A DNA stretch of 64,000 nt from Mesorhizobium sp. M1B.F.Ca.ET.045.04.1.1 (GCF_003952465.1 NZ_CP034448.1:7603001-7667000); one strand, 5' to 3'. Numbered from the stretch's first letter, positions 1 to 8,900 are shown. Notes: a model not told the origin generated them from the letters alone. Translations and numbers: made by a program.

Positions 1-893
1 ACGGGTGGCGGTTGCGATCGTGACGCTATCCTTGCCACTGTGCTTCGACGCATACATGAGGCGATCGGCCGCCTTCATCAATTCGGCACAGGAGAGGCGA
101 TTTCCAGGAGGGACGATAAGAGCGCCCATGCTGCAGGTCACTGCATGGCCAGAGATCGCGAGCGCGGCGGTAAAGAGGTCTTGAAGGCTCTCGGCCAGTT
201 CGGCGGCCTCGCCGTCAGAATTGACGATCAAAGCAACGCCAAACTCGTCTCCGCCGAGGCGGCCGAAACAATCCTCGTTTCGCAGCATCCGCGCAGCCCC
301 CTGGCAAAATCCTGCAGCAGCTCGTCCCCGGCGTCGTGCCCAAACCGATCGTTGACCGCCTTGAACCCATCGAGGTCGAGATAGAGCAACAGGACAACAC
401 GCCCCGAGGCCTCCGTGGCCTCGAGGATCTTCGAAACCCGCTCATGAAACGCCTGCTTGTTTAAAGCCCCGGTCATCCGATCGCGGCTGGCCGCAAAGCG
501 CGCATAGTCATAGCTTCGCCGGAAGGTCAGCGTGATTGCCATCAAGAGCACGAAGGCGAACGCCCGCGAGATGCCGCTATAGATCGACGTGAGCGTGTTC
601 GGATCAGTGTGCAGCAGGGGGTATTTCAGGAAGGCGGCGAATGCTGCCAGGGCTGTAAATCCGATTACCGCACGCGATCGAAACATCCATGCTGCCAAGC
701 TCACTGGGACGATATAGAGGGTGTCCGTGCACAGATCGGTGGTGTGGATGGAGAAGTCGAGCGCGGCAACCACGATACTGGACACCAGCACTATGCCCCA
801 GGCCTCCACCGGCGTGCGCCGATCCAGCCACGCGGCTATATGGTCCATCTTTTTGGCGGCAAAAACTCTCGGCTTGAGATCCCGATGACGCAT
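1..893 (-). pseudogene. membrane-anchored GGDEF diguanylate cyclase, frameshifted
   Basis: The protein would make cyclic di-GMP at the inner membrane. ATG at 893 is preferred because AGGAGG lies 6 bases upstream of it. About four hydrophobic segments occupy the first 125 residues, followed by a GGDEF domain with its metal-binding segment (YLDLDGFKAVND). The reading frame breaks in the C5 run at 297-301. One more base would join it to the frame carrying the signature GGDEF (241-255) and the rest of the domain, which stays open to the window edge. The gene is either a pseudogene or carries a sequencing error; the C-terminal end lies outside the window. Membrane topology is predicted from hydrophobicity only. 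Confidence 0.8.
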
Positions 894-1335
894 GCGGCTC
901 CTCCTGAGCAGGGTGGCCGCGTTGCTCATCATTCAATCGGCCTTTCAAATGGCCAATGGCGAGGAACCGGGTGTTGGAAATCCCAAGGTTAGTTGGGCAC
1001 AGACGCCTTTAGCCGGAAGCCTGGACATGCGCATCCGTCACCCGGTCGCTTGCCGATCCGGTTTATGCCTAACCTTGCGAGGTTTCCACGCCTCGGCCCG
1101 AGTCTCCACAGGTTGGCGCGAACCTAGTTTGAAAAACCTAAAGTTTTCCGGAAGAAATCGATAAAATGCGATCTAAAATAAGGTCCCGGCGCTCACGCCG
1201 GGGCATTGTCACTGGACGGCCCTCCGGTCTCTTCGGCGCTAGATGGGGGCGTTCCCTCCGGGCCAGCCTGGCACTCGATACGATTGATGGGAAGGCCGTA
1301 AGCTTCTTCTTTATCGAGCGCAACTGAGGCCACTC
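894..1335. other. gene-free stretch
   Basis: No convincing coding region is seen. A GC-rich hairpin (CCCGGCG, 4-base loop, CGCCGGG) lies at 1185-1202 and has no T-tract. A 90-residue reading frame at 892-1164 (+) begins with a signal-like segment, but it overlaps the start of the GGDEF gene and looks accidental. Confidence 0.5.
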
Positions 1336-1655
1336 GTGCTGGTGAGCGGTTTGGTTTGGTCGTCAATTGGCTGATGCTGTTTGAGGCGTTCCACCGTACC
1401 TCGATCGGCTTCGCGATGATCATTTATCATCTCCAACCCTTCTGGATCGTGCTGGCTCCGGAAAGAGGCGCTGTCCCGACACAAGATCGGCTGGATATGC
1501 CTCGCCTTCGCCGGCCTAATCCTCCCCATCCTGCCGAAGATCGGGGACATGCAGACGGATAGAAATTGGCTGATCGGCGTCGGTTTGGCGCTCATGGCCC
1601 CGCTCTTCTGCGCGGCGACGACTCTAACCACGCGAGCGGTCAAGGGTGGACGTTT
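1336..1655 (+). pseudogene. EamA/DMT-family transporter remnant
   Basis: Two adjoining frames translate to a drug/metabolite transporter core. The first gives LMLFEAFHRTSIGFAMIIYH then LQPFWIVLA. After a shift near 1455 it continues LSRHKIGWICLAFAGLILP and LIGVGLALMAPLFCAATTL. The alternation of hydrophobic helices and short basic loops is typical of EamA repeats. Only about 100 of some 300 residues remain, so this is a dead fragment. Confidence 0.6.
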
Positions 1656-1689
1656 TGAGCGCGGTTCAGTGCCTGATCGGATCCATCCA

Positions 1690-1850
1690 TCGCTTTCCTG
1701 CCATTTTCCCCCGGGAGCAGGCCGAGAAAGGCCATCAATTGAGACGTATCGAAGCCGCGCACGTCCCCAATTTCGGCCGCAAAGATCACTGCGACCAGGA
1801 ACTGCGGCGCCGCGCATCGCCTGATAGGCCTCGACGATCCGCGCCCTGGC
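1690..1850 (-). mobile_element. IS110-family transposase C-terminal fragment
   Basis: The minus strand reads across two frames as a piece of the IS116/IS110/IS902 domain, with AVIFAAEIGDVRGFDTSQLM followed by AFLGLLPGE. This matches the usual family pattern of an alanine-rich helix, EIGD, a phenylalanine-aspartate turn and YLGLVP. Ends and start are missing. It is one of many IS110 scraps in the window. Confidence 0.5.
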
Positions 1851-2315
1851 TCGGCGCTGCTTCCACCCTCAGAACTCGAAAGCCGACGGCGTCCTCGACC
1901 CGGTTGATCCAGCGTCTGATGGCAAACGTCAAAGATTCAACCTCTCCATCCATCTTTTCCCAGAATATTCAACAGTCCTAATAAGTTAGACGGTAGTTAT
2001 CGGCATTGCGAAAAGCTGAGCCACTTCAATTAGCTAGGCGAAACCTCTCTTGAAGTCCGTGGCGTTCGGAGTCTATAATATGAGCACGGACTTAAACAGC
2101 AGCTCGCGGGGAACGAGCTGTTCAGAACTGGGACAAGCGCCTGACGGGAAGCGTCGGGCAATTTCAAATTGCATGTGGGGTAACAACAAAGTGGCGGCGA
2201 GGCATGCCACGACAGGACTGATGATTCCTCCAAAATTGGAGACAGAGACAGCTGTGCGAATCATTCGTACGGGCCAAACAAAACAACCCGCGAGAAGGTG
2301 AAATAAAGACAGTAC
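1851..2315. other. gene-free stretch upstream of the XRE gene
   Basis: Nothing coding is supported. The stretch between about 1960 and 2080 is A+T richer than its surroundings and may hold the promoter of the downstream regulator, but no clear -35/-10 pair stands out. Confidence 0.4.
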
Positions 2316-2678
2316 ATGCCTCGGTTTACCGATAAGAACAAGGGCGACGAAACAACAATCAAAGACTTGGCAGAACTGACGCACCAGGAACGACTCGTAA
2401 TTGGCCTTGAAAGGATCAAGGCAGAGCGGGGCCTGAAGAACAAGGATCTCGCAGCGATGCTTGGCGTCACGGAAGGATATATGTCACAGGTGATCCGCGG
2501 AAAGCGGGACGTCAAGTTGACGATGCTCGACAAGATGACAAGGCAATTTCGAGTCACGACCTCCGATCTGTTTAATGTCAGCGAAGACGACCTCCGGCGG
2601 CCTCTGCGAGAAGAGAGTGGGCGTCGTAGATCAAAAAAAAAGATGGCTGAACGTCATCTTGCCCATGCGCATGAATGA
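2316..2678 (+). CDS. XRE-family HTH transcriptional regulator
   Basis: A 120-residue DNA-binding protein. A Cro/C1-type helix-turn-helix occupies about residues 28-85: LKNKDLAAMLGVTEGYMSQV has the expected second and recognition helices, and is followed by IRGKRDVKLTMLDKM. The tail is short and basic. It converges on the secreted-protein gene at 2720 and shares the hairpin at 2684-2703. Such small regulators often control neighbouring mobile-element or conjugation genes, which is an inference here. No strong ribosome binding site sits close to the ATG, so a downstream start is possible. Confidence 0.8.
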   Translation: MPRFTDKNKGDETTIKDLAELTHQERLVIGLERIKAERGLKNKDLAAMLGVTEGYMSQVIRGKRDVKLTMLDKMTRQFRVTTSDLFNVSEDDLRRPLREESGRRRSKKKMAERHLAHAHE

Positions 2679-2683
2679 GCGTT

Positions 2684-2703
2684 GCCCGGGAATTTTCCCG
2701 GGC
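2684..2703. terminator. perfect hairpin between convergent genes
   Basis: GCCCGGGAA and TTCCCGGGC form a perfect 9-bp stem with a 2-base loop, 6 bases after the stop of the XRE gene and 17 bases after the stop of the leftward gene ending at 2720. The position between convergent stops fits a bidirectional terminator. Only a short A-run (about 2713-2718) is present as a possible tract. Confidence 0.6.
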
Positions 2704-2719
2704 ACGCTTCGTTAAAAAA

Positions 2720-3271
2720 TCAACGGTCGAGATTGAACCAGACGCGCTGTTTCGCGCCCTGATCGTTTGAAATATCGAAAAAATATGGATCTTTGCGCAT
2801 CGGACGGGCAATGGAAACGACCTGAGTGCAGGTGTTGCCATGATCTCCACCGCCGACCTGTCGATACTGCACGTCCCGATAGTTCAGCTCTGTTTGCCGT
2901 CCTTTTGGGTTCCGGCAAACATTGACCACCTTCTCGCACCGGTTGGCCACGCCGTTGGAGCCGCTGCGACGATCGTTATTGTCGCTGGCCGGCTTGTATC
3001 CCTCCGGGCAGTTTTCGTATCTCTCAAAGCCAGGCTTGCCCGCCTTGCCCTCCTTGCAGATAGGCCAGTTGAAGCCGGGCTTGGCCATTTCGGAAATCAG
3101 CTTTGTCATTGGCGGAACGCAATAGGATACACCGTGCCAGGATGGGTTCTGCGATGCAGCGCACAAAAGAACCTGGCAGCCCCACGAGGCGTCCTGCGCC
3201 CGAACTGCCTGGGCTGCCCAAACTGTGCTTGCAGCGGCCAACGACGCTGAAATGATGCTGAATGGTCTCAT
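2720..3271 (-). CDS. secreted cysteine-rich protein of unknown function
   Basis: A 183-residue protein. The ATG at 3271 follows GGAGTAGGGGAGAG and opens a clear signal peptide (MRPFSIISASLAAASTVWAA, then QAVRAQ). The mature part has many cysteines (CQVLLC, YCVPP, ICK, NCP, RCEK, VCRN, TCTQ), which suggests a disulfide-bonded periplasmic protein. It is the last gene of a leftward set of secreted proteins next to the type IV secretion genes. The family is not recognised; a role beside the secretion channel is only inferred from position. Confidence 0.7.
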   Translation of the reverse strand: MRPFSIISASLAAASTVWAAQAVRAQDASWGCQVLLCAASQNPSWHGVSYCVPPMTKLISEMAKPGFNWPICKEGKAGKPGFERYENCPEGYKPASDNNDRRSGSNGVANRCEKVVNVCRNPKGRQTELNYRDVQYRQVGGGDHGNTCTQVVSIARPMRKDPYFFDISNDQGAKQRVWFNLDR

Positions 3272-3293
3272 CCACTCTCCCCTACTCCTGGAA

Positions 3294-3668
3294 TTATCGG
3301 GCATAAGTCCAAACGCCATCAATCTTGGCGAAAGGAAGAGTTGCCGGACGTGAGCCCCCAAAATCTCCGGTCGTTGTTACCTTGCCAAAACAAACCACTC
3401 CTGGAAAACCAGAGTTTGCTTGACACTCGGAAATCCGCATTGAACTCCCTTTGAACGTCGTTTTTTGAAGCGCGGCTGTGGCCTCATCGTCCGTGGGAAC
3501 CTCAAGTTTCTCCGCCTCAGCCGCTTTCGTCTCAAGTTCGGTGATCTTCGCTTCGAGCTTGGTGACCTTTGTGTTCGTGGATATCCTATTGACTTGGTAG
3601 CCAGCTCCGAAACCGACAAGAGTTGCGATGGCAGCGGCCATACCTGCTGAAGCGTAAGGATTGGTCAT
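3294..3668 (-). CDS. membrane-anchored coiled-coil protein, unknown
   Basis: 124 residues. An N-terminal hydrophobic segment (about residues 8-25, AGMAAAIATLVGFGAGY) is followed by a coiled-coil-like stretch rich in Lys, Glu and Ala (VTKLEAKITELETKAAEAEK) and a C-terminal globular part with two cysteines (ECQANSG, VVCFGK). It probably sits in the inner membrane facing the periplasm. The start at 3668 lies 10 bases after the stop of the upstream gene, so the two are likely co-transcribed. No family is recognised. Confidence 0.6.
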   Translation of the reverse strand: MTNPYASAGMAAAIATLVGFGAGYQVNRISTNTKVTKLEAKITELETKAAEAEKLEVPTDDEATAALQKTTFKGSSMRISECQANSGFPGVVCFGKVTTTGDFGGSRPATLPFAKIDGVWTYAR

Positions 3669-3677
3669 GATGCTTCC

Positions 3678-4007
3678 TCAGTATCCGTCAATGCCAAGCC
3701 GCTTGAGAATGATGACGGGATCTTTTTCGCAATCCTTTTTCCAGTCGGGATGCTTGACGCATCCATAGGCATATTGACTGAGGTCAGCCGACGACAGATC
3801 GGCAAGCTTGTTGCCGATCGCTTTCCATTGCTGAACCTCTTGGGGGTCGCAACCTGCTCCAGCGGCCCCGCAGTAGTTGGGATCACGTTCTTCAATCTGC
3901 TTTTGAGTGGCGCCGTCCTGCGTTGCAGTCTGCGGCATAGCAGGGACCGGACTGACAAAGTGGAATAGAACTTCCGCGGCAAGAGCATAGGCGAGACAAC
4001 GATTCAT
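3678..4007 (-). CDS. small secreted protein, unknown
   Basis: 109 residues with an N-terminal signal-like segment (MNRCLAYALAAEVLFHFVSP). The mature part has four cysteines (NYCGAAGAGCD, YGCVKH, KDCEKD) and ends ILKRLGIDGY. The start lies one base from the stop of the upstream nuclease-like gene, which implies translational coupling. It belongs to the same leftward operon of exported proteins. The cysteine pairs suggest disulfides. The family is not recognised. Confidence 0.6.
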   Translation of the reverse strand: MNRCLAYALAAEVLFHFVSPVPAMPQTATQDGATQKQIEERDPNYCGAAGAGCDPQEVQQWKAIGNKLADLSSADLSQYAYGCVKHPDWKKDCEKDPVIILKRLGIDGY

Positions 4008-4008
4008 G

Positions 4009-4638
4009 TTAGCCTCCGTTAGATTTTTTAGACGGGTCGCGGGCGTCAGGAGCGACCGGCGGCGGTAAGGGGAGGCCAGGTTCGAAAGTGTCAGGTGCCT
4101 GTCCTTCCTGCTTTTTTTCCTGCGCAGTTACCGCAACATAGAGCCACGGCGGAACGAGATCCTGCGAAGACCAGACACCGAAGCCTAGGCCTCGAGCTTT
4201 CCTCTCAATGTCGAAATAGGCTGGGACCTGTGGCTCGTTCTTGTAATTGAAGGCGTAACCAATGCCTTCAGCGATTGCCGTTGCTGCCAAATTGGTTTCG
4301 CCAACGAAGCAATGAGCGATGAGATTTTTGTTGGAATCCCGGGCGACCGGCGCACAGTTGACGTCCCGTTTGAGGGTGCGGAGGATCATCCATGCCTTGG
4401 CAACCTGCCCTGCTGGCCATTCGACGCCATCGCTGACTGCAGTCTGTTCGAGACGAGGTGCCTCATACCCGGCAAGCCGGACAATCTGACTCCGGTCTTT
4501 GAAGTCAAGTGTCGTACCGTCGATCACTTGCACTTTGCCGTAGATTTGACGTGGAACATCAGCCGGTCGGCTCTGCGCCCATGAAAGATTTGGGACGCCA
4601 GCAAGAAAGGCGAGAGGTATGACTGACGGGCGTATCAT
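4009..4638 (-). CDS. secreted SNase-fold (thermonuclease-like) protein 1
   Basis: 209 residues. It begins with a signal peptide (MIRPSVIPLAFLAGVPNLSW) and continues with a staphylococcal-nuclease fold recognisable from VQVIDGTTLDF, IVRLAGYEAPR and the later ARGLGFGVW. Functional family members read VIDGDT and GIDAPE at the first two places. Here the metal-binding Asp of GDT is Thr and GIDAPE is GYEAPR. The ATG overlaps the end of the upstream paralogue by 4 bp. It is the third of three adjacent SNase-fold genes. Loss of catalytic residues suggests a structural or binding role; this is inference. Confidence 0.7.
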   Translation of the reverse strand: MIRPSVIPLAFLAGVPNLSWAQSRPADVPRQIYGKVQVIDGTTLDFKDRSQIVRLAGYEAPRLEQTAVSDGVEWPAGQVAKAWMILRTLKRDVNCAPVARDSNKNLIAHCFVGETNLAATAIAEGIGYAFNYKNEPQVPAYFDIERKARGLGFGVWSSQDLVPPWLYVAVTAQEKKQEGQAPDTFEPGLPLPPPVAPDARDPSKKSNGG

Positions 4639-5297
4639 TGTCCCTGCTGCGCCTTCTGTTGCTGTATCAGAACTGAGATGGGATGCGGCATGTCGGAATA
4701 TGCCCATAGACCTGTGCGCGCCGCTCGTGCACTTTCTTCCGCCACGCGATAGCCAGGAACGATCAGCTGGCCCACTCCGTCGACGGCGGCGAAACCCCAT
4801 CCTTGGGCAATCATATAGGTGGCCAAGTCGTATCCTCTCTCGCCGGTCGTTGTCTGGCAGACGACGAGGGCGTTGTTCTCGTCGAGATCCTTGACAGTGG
4901 TGCAGACCGGCTTGGTATCGCGAATGAGAGCCTGGGCCATAATCAGATTGAGTTCCCCGCAATCCCGCACGACGCCAGCGGATAGGGTGACATTGGTTCC
5001 GCGGAGGCAGGTTTGCAGTCCGTATAGGCGATATCGGCGCCCGTCGGAGATCCACGTGTCACCGGTCTCGAACTGAGCGGTTGCCGGGAATGGAGTAAAA
5101 TTTGCCTGCTGACCAGTTCCACCTCGCGTCGGGGCCGGTGACGCCTGATGTGGTGACGCCTGCACTTTTACCACTGGAGCAGAGGGAGGGGCGGTTCTCA
5201 GCGACTTTTCAGCAGGCAGTTCTGGTATGATGTACATGCCAGCGTAAATTCCGGAAACTGCAATCGTGGCTAGAAACATGAACAGCTTGATCCGCAT
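4635..5297 (-). CDS. secreted SNase-fold protein 2, degenerate
   Basis: 220 residues with an N-terminal membrane or signal segment (LFMFLATIAVSGIYAGMYII), a Pro/Ala-rich linker, then a degenerate SNase-like domain: WISDGRRYRLYGLQTC takes the place of the usual DGDT...RLxGIDAPE, and the C-terminal helix (YRVAEESARAARTGLWAY) is typical of the family. Catalytic residues are absent. Its start shares a base with the stop of the upstream gene (TAATG), and its stop overlaps the start of the next. Family membership rests on the C-terminal helix and spacing, so it is less certain than for its neighbour. Confidence 0.65.
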   Translation of the reverse strand: MRIKLFMFLATIAVSGIYAGMYIIPELPAEKSLRTAPPSAPVVKVQASPHQASPAPTRGGTGQQANFTPFPATAQFETGDTWISDGRRYRLYGLQTCLRGTNVTLSAGVVRDCGELNLIMAQALIRDTKPVCTTVKDLDENNALVVCQTTTGERGYDLATYMIAQGWGFAAVDGVGQLIVPGYRVAEESARAARTGLWAYSDMPHPISVLIQQQKAQQGQ

Positions 5298-6016
5298 TAT
5301 TCTGTCGAAGGATTGGTCAGAAATCGTTCCCCGTAGGGATGCCTAAAATAGGCGTTGCCCCAAATCCCGGCTTTCGCTTGACGCGCTTGGTCTTCGGCTC
5401 TCGCATACTCAGGAAAAATAGGTTTGCCGCTGCGATCGCGTGCGGCAAAGGCAAGCCCTCTCTTGATAAGGACTTCCGAAAGAGAGCGAACGGTGTTGTC
5501 CTGGGTGAAAAAGCACTCAGCAAAACGGACGGTCGGACTTCCTGGATTTTGGCCCACGAAATGACACGGAAAGGCATCGCCGGCGTCGGCCTTGGCCTGA
5601 TCGAGGCTCGAGACGAGGCCTGCCAGAGAAACGGTAGCGCATGACACCCGTTTACCCATGAATTGGACCAGTTCGGTTGAAAGGCAGCCCTGAACGCCCG
5701 CCAATTTGATGACCGCATTGGTGGAATCGAGAAACGCATTACCGGTGAGAGCGCTTAGGGGTTTGACTGTTTCCAGCTTGAGCCTGGTGGCGATGGATGA
5801 CGTGCTCAGTGCGACTTGTGGCCCAGGGATCAGATCCCGGCCTTGCGCATAGGCGTTCTGGTAATAGGAGACGAATTTGGAGACGGCATCGTCCTGAGCC
5901 ATGGCTGGCGGGATTGTGAGGCAGCTTGCAAGCGCCAGATAACGGAGGCGGCCCGGCCGCCCGATGGTGTAGCCCATGATCGCAATCGTCATCCGTTGAC
6001 CGCGGCGAAAATGCAC
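5297..6016 (-). CDS. secreted SNase-fold protein 3, degenerate
   Basis: Up to 239 residues; a start at 5992 (MTIAIMGYTIGRPGRL) gives a more usual signal peptide ending near PPAMAQ. The domain shows AVIKLAGVQGCLSTEL where active nucleases have RLxGIDAPE, then the family's closing helix (YARAEDQARQAKAGIWG). It is the first gene of the leftward operon and lies 57 bp from a divergent gene, so the promoter should be in 6017-6073. With the two following genes it forms a tandem set of divergent paralogues. A nuclease activity is unlikely from the residues seen. Confidence 0.65.
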   Translation of the reverse strand: MHFRRGQRMTIAIMGYTIGRPGRLRYLALASCLTIPPAMAQDDAVSKFVSYYQNAYAQGRDLIPGPQVALSTSSIATRLKLETVKPLSALTGNAFLDSTNAVIKLAGVQGCLSTELVQFMGKRVSCATVSLAGLVSSLDQAKADAGDAFPCHFVGQNPGSPTVRFAECFFTQDNTVRSLSEVLIKRGLAFAARDRSGKPIFPEYARAEDQARQAKAGIWGNAYFRHPYGERFLTNPSTE

Positions 6017-6073
6017 GAAATGATAGCGCAGTGCAAGTTTCGGAAATTCGGCTGTTGTGACATGCTGGGTTGA

Positions 6074-6511
6074 ATGACGACTGAAACAGCGAAGGAGAAC
6101 AGCGATATGTCCGCCTTAGAACGGGCCATCTGGCTTGCAAAGCTCCCATTCCGCGTTCTGTGGGGTGCGCTCCTGATCGTGAACTTTTTAGCGTTCGCGC
6201 CGCTGTTTCTGCTGGTCATCGCCTTCGTGACCTATTGGATAGCGCTATCCTTGTCGTATCTCTTCCTGCCGGAAGCGTGGGCGGATGGGATGTGGGCCTG
6301 GGCTTCAGAACTTTATGCGGAACACCTGTGGTTCAAGGCAGCGACGATCACCGCTTTTACGCTTCTTTGCCTGCCCCTGCTGTTTTGGCCGAGCGAGTCT
6401 GAAGAAGATCGAAAAAAAAGAGAGGAAAAGGATCGCCGTGCCACTGAAGATTTGATCGCTGCGCGAGAGCAGGAACGCGCGACGGAGAGGCGGGCATCCC
6501 AGGAATTTTGA
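6074..6511 (+). CDS. membrane protein with charged tail, unknown
   Basis: 145 residues. Three hydrophobic segments are seen (about residues 28-50, 51-66 and 89-105), then a long charged C-terminal helix (SEEDRKKREEKDRRATEDL). It is divergent from the leftward secreted-protein operon and shares its upstream region. No family is recognised. A second start at residue 12 is possible. Confidence 0.6.
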   Translation: MTTETAKENSDMSALERAIWLAKLPFRVLWGALLIVNFLAFAPLFLLVIAFVTYWIALSLSYLFLPEAWADGMWAWASELYAEHLWFKAATITAFTLLCLPLLFWPSESEEDRKKREEKDRRATEDLIAAREQERATERRASQEF

Positions 6512-7526
6512 GCCGCCTTCAGGCGTGCAAGACCCTATTTGAATAACCGCTTCAAACGGATGGTAAGAGCTGAGCCAGGCCGATCAATCCGAGACTCGTT
6601 GGCGTTGCTATAGCGCGCGGCGATGCGAGGAGGGGGGCATTAACGAGAAATACATGATCATTCGTGCTCAGTATTCTAGGAAATAATGGTCGGCTTCTCG
6701 CCAACGATAGCGAGATCAAGACCCTCATCCGATCCTCGGCATATGCGGGACGGCGATTGGTTGAACGCAAGAAGTCGACTCCGCGAGTTCAGACATGGTT
6801 ATGACGGGATCGAGACCAAAGGGCGACGCATCGTCATCGAATTGATCCTTGTTGCCGTCGGCGAACGCCACGCGCGGTCAGCGAGACACTGCGACTTTTT
6901 GAGCCGAACCATGGCTGTCCAATAGGGGCCGTCGGCCTGAGCATCGTGTCAAACCAAATGGCGACGGCCTCCGAGTTCAACCTCGAAAGTATGCAGCGCC
7001 CGCGCGCCAAAGAAGTATGCGCAACTGCGCCTTTGGATGATGCTGGTGCTCGTCGAGAAGGAATGGCTCGAGGCTGATCGTCGACGGCCGGCACGGATGC
7101 TTCCGGCTGCGGCCGCGCTGATTGCGGGCGTTATGCTCGACTGATCAGCCATCACTGGTTTTGAACCCTTTGCTGCTTGAGTTTTGGATTGTACACCAGT
7201 AGACAATTACACTGCAGTGATATTTTTTAGGCGGTTTCGATAGCGCCGGACCACAGACATTCACAAGGAGATGAAGCCGAAGATGGCCCGAGACAATCTG
7301 GCAGATCAGGGCTCAGGGCGTTGTGCCAGAGATTCTGGAGGTGGCCAGTGCTTGGTTGAATATCAGCAAGGGAATTACGCCTCGGCATCGGTCCTCATGC
7401 GTGAACATGCTGTTGACGTGACGGTATCACTCGTCAGTCGGAATGACGAGAGGCGCGCTGAGCGTTTATCCGGGGCGAGAGGACAGCGGGTCCGAAGCAA
7501 GTGATCAGCTCAGGGGGGAAGGATCT
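6512..7526. other. 1-kb stretch without a convincing gene
   Basis: Only short frames are present. One at 7003-7143 (+) reads as an amphipathic, then hydrophobic tail (LRLWMMLVLVEKEWLEADRR, MLPAAAALIAGVMLD) and could be the end of a decayed membrane protein, but it has no start. Nothing else is recognised on either strand. Confidence 0.4.
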
Positions 7527-8306
7527 GTGGCAAAGCATGAACGGTCGTTACTGACCAACGAATGGTACGTAGTTCCGGTCTCGGTCGATTGCGCCGGCTG
7601 TGGAGCGCAGACGCGTTCAGCCGGCATCATCGTCGGTCCAACCAGTTTGACCAATGCCGCTGATTTCGACCTGGACACCGATGTCTTGCAAAAGCCATGG
7701 GAGCAGCTGGAGGCCTTCGGTCTGATCGAGAGGCTGGGAGGGCGGACAGAGAATGTCGAACGCTTCGTGGCAAATCGCTATCACAGCGCTTTCTCGATGC
7801 AGGATGATGGGCTGAAAGCTGTGTGCGAGCATTGCAGTGACAGCCTCCCAAGCGAGCTCATTCGGCTAGCTGCAATGGACAGTTTCGTTCGCCTGGGACA
7901 GCGGCGGCTCCTAAAAAATGAGCGGCTGATGGTCTTCTCGTCCAATGTGGTGCTGACGCAGTTTCACGGCGGTACGTGGATACAAGAAAGTGGGATCGAG
8001 GACGGCGGCTATGCGCTCCTGTTGTTATGCGATGCTGAGGATAGGAACGGCCGCACGGGCGTGATCGAGATCTGGCACAGCGTCGAGCGTAACGACTATG
8101 CCATGGTTCTAAAGGGACACGGCGATCGCGAGATGCTGCGGCGAGGCTTCAGCGATGATCTTGGGCAGCTCGTCAGCGATGTGACCTCGCTAGGACTTGT
8201 TCTTACACAGTTGCATCTTGCTCAAGCCGAATCACCGTATTGTGATGTCGCCAGAAGTCTCTTTCTTGGCGAATTGAGCCGCGCAGGATATCAACGAGCT
8301 GAATAA
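7527..8306 (+). CDS. conserved-looking protein with two CxxC pairs, unknown
   Basis: 259 residues from a GTG at 7527, chosen because AGGGGGGAAGG lies just upstream; a longer frame from 7443 has no ribosome binding site. Two CxxC pairs (CAGC near residue 22, CEHC near residue 100) could bind zinc. The rest is a mixed alpha/beta protein without transmembrane segments. It is followed 15 bp later by a lipoprotein gene and then by virB1, so it may be transcribed toward the secretion locus. The family is not recognised. Confidence 0.65.
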   Translation: MAKHERSLLTNEWYVVPVSVDCAGCGAQTRSAGIIVGPTSLTNAADFDLDTDVLQKPWEQLEAFGLIERLGGRTENVERFVANRYHSAFSMQDDGLKAVCEHCSDSLPSELIRLAAMDSFVRLGQRRLLKNERLMVFSSNVVLTQFHGGTWIQESGIEDGGYALLLLCDAEDRNGRTGVIEIWHSVERNDYAMVLKGHGDREMLRRGFSDDLGQLVSDVTSLGLVLTQLHLAQAESPYCDVARSLFLGELSRAGYQRAE

Positions 8307-8321
8307 GGGATCGATATTTCA

Positions 8322-8783
8322 TTGATTACTAAACGGACATTTATTGGCGGAATCGGAGTAGCACTGGCTTTGACGGCGTGTGCGAGCGGAGTGCAGCATA
8401 TGCGACCGGCGCCAGCAGCACCGTACACCTATCTCCGATTGAATTCTTGCGAGGCCTACGGCAGCAACATCGTTGAATGCCAGCTGGAATATGGAAGCGA
8501 ATACGGTTGGCAACGGCTGGGGCCCGTCCAACAAAATTCAAGACCTTATGTGGCCGGCCGGGGCGATTATCCGTATCAGGTTTCCTCGTGCCTGCCCATG
8601 CAGCGGGTTCAGAATCAGTTGCCGATTTATTTGTGCGAAATCTACGACGTTAGATCGGGAGTGAATGCGGGTTCCGTGTTCATTAAAGGAGGCACCGCCG
8701 TACGTCTCTCTAAGGTCCTTGGTGATCATGAACAGCTTCGCTATCGGTGGAAACGCGACGTCTGGTCACGGGTAGCTGGCTGA
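8322..8783 (+). CDS. outer-membrane lipoprotein, unknown
   Basis: 153 residues from a TTG start preceded by ATAAGGGA. The signal peptide ends in a clear lipobox (ALALTAC), so the mature protein should start at Cys and be lipid-anchored in the outer membrane or periplasmic face. The mature part has more cysteines and many aromatics. It lies just upstream of virB1. A role in assembly of the secretion channel is possible but is inferred only from position. Confidence 0.65.
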   Translation: MITKRTFIGGIGVALALTACASGVQHMRPAPAAPYTYLRLNSCEAYGSNIVECQLEYGSEYGWQRLGPVQQNSRPYVAGRGDYPYQVSSCLPMQRVQNQLPIYLCEIYDVRSGVNAGSVFIKGGTAVRLSKVLGDHEQLRYRWKRDVWSRVAG

Positions 8784-8900
8784 TTTTATTAGATGATTCA
8801 AAATTAGTGGTTGATCGCTCTAAGCGCTGGAAAGCCAAGGGCAGGGTTGATTTTTGGCTTGGAATGCGATTCAAAATATTATACTACGCTATAAGAACTC
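8784..8900 (+). promoter_or_regulatory. virB1: A+T-rich leader before virB1
   Basis: This gap is clearly richer in A+T than the flanking genes. It contains TATACT near 8879 with TTGGAA and TTGATT upstream at imperfect spacing. It is the only sizeable gap before a 14.7-kb run of closely packed vir genes, so it is the most likely place for the operon promoter. No regulator box is recognised. Confidence 0.35.

Noticed and set aside
892..1164. 90-residue frame with a signal-like start
   Set aside because: It overlaps the GGDEF start on the other strand, the composition after residue 20 is not protein-like, and it has no ribosome binding site of its own.
1185..1202. GC-rich hairpin as a terminator
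   Set aside because: There is no T-tract and no gene ends nearby.
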